Assembly: GCA_947168365.1 (NCBI GenBank)
Contig: CAMVLO010000012.1
Location: forward strand, 16,158 to 80,157
Direction of reading: 5' to 3'
DNA length: 64,000 bases
From: UBA3824 sp017541145
GTDB lineage: Bacteria; Bacteroidota; Bacteroidia; Bacteroidales; UBA3824
Below the pieces are notes generated by a model, which saw nothing but the letters and a program-made list of their open reading frames with translations, was not told where the DNA came from and did not search any database. The position numbers were made by a program, and so were the translations under genes. The stretch's first letter is position 1. Every line of letters begins with the position of its first letter. Positions 63,902 through 64,000 of this stretch are shown here, piece after piece.

Positions 63902-64000
63902 TTTGTTTCGATGATCTGAAATTTTCGCCAAAACTAATAAAAATATCTATTGGTGTCCGAGAAAAATAAAAAATCGAATAAAAATAGGGCTGCCATAATA

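Overview
The window reads as chromosomal DNA of an AT-rich Bacteroidota, most likely an uncultured Bacteroidales. Evidence: a C-terminal Por/type IX secretion (T9SS) sorting domain on a giant surface protein, a type III glutamine synthetase, a KilA-N remnant, AAA-ATPase-like/PD-(D/E)XK fusion proteins, a SusC-like outer-membrane beta-barrel family protein, and repeated Bacteroidota promoter boxes (TTTG, 19-20 bp, TAnnTTTG) upstream of genes on both strands. I recognise no rRNA, tRNA, CRISPR array or complete insertion sequence.

Layout. 1-3.1 kb: tail of an upstream CDS, an AAA-ATPase/nuclease protein, an orphan HigA-type antitoxin and a decayed KilA-N gene. 3.2-13.2 kb (minus strand): ammonia assimilation block asnB, gltD, gltB, glnN, split into units by strong terminators. 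13.5-21.5 kb: a cytoplasmic papain-like protease with an acidic repeat tail, an MgtC-like membrane protein, a secreted NADase-type glycan-binding protein, a TPR/SpoIIE phosphatase, and a TIM-barrel-like/methyltransferase fusion coupled to a VanW protein. 21.7-33.5 kb: a three-gene surface operon (3410-aa T9SS cargo, small lipoprotein, OmpA-like protein). 33.9-37.4 kb: YjbR-like, CDF cation efflux, an unknown exported protein and a flavin-binding PNPOx-like protein. 37.6-41.2 kb: three Rpn/PD-(D/E)XK 'transposase' paralogues, two of them sharing an 808-bp identical block, with a GNAT gene between copies 2 and 3. 41.3-45 kb: a small exported protein and the outer-membrane barrel. 45.1-49 kb (minus): a compact run with an unknown 459-aa protein overlapping a radical SAM gene, followed by two acyltransferase genes. 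49.1-51.6 kb: a scarred locus (intact antitoxin, toxin cut before its active site, and an amino-truncated MmeI-like DNA methyltransferase carrying two copies of one perfect 28-bp palindrome). 51.7-64 kb: TPR protein, NADAR protein, nitroreductase-like lipoprotein, guanine deaminase-like enzyme, a 790-aa multidomain LuxR-type regulator, an RsiV-like lipoprotein, a Nudix/winged-helix regulator with a probable operator, a CapD/PglF-type nucleotide-sugar dehydratase, a DUF1573 protein and a B3/B4-domain protein.

How it fits together: the first third is housekeeping nitrogen metabolism (GS-GOGAT plus asparagine synthesis). The middle is cell-surface biology. The 37-52 kb stretch is an accessory, recombination-prone zone with duplications, truncated toxin and methylase genes and mobile palindromes. 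I found no obvious complete new defence or mobile system. The most original signals are the palindromes inserted in two frames of the methylase, the sugar-transfer-like/winged-helix/PAS/LuxR fusion, the radical SAM operon with an unknown partner, and the surface operon sharing one domain between two of its genes. Family assignments come from reading motifs by eye; no database search was run.
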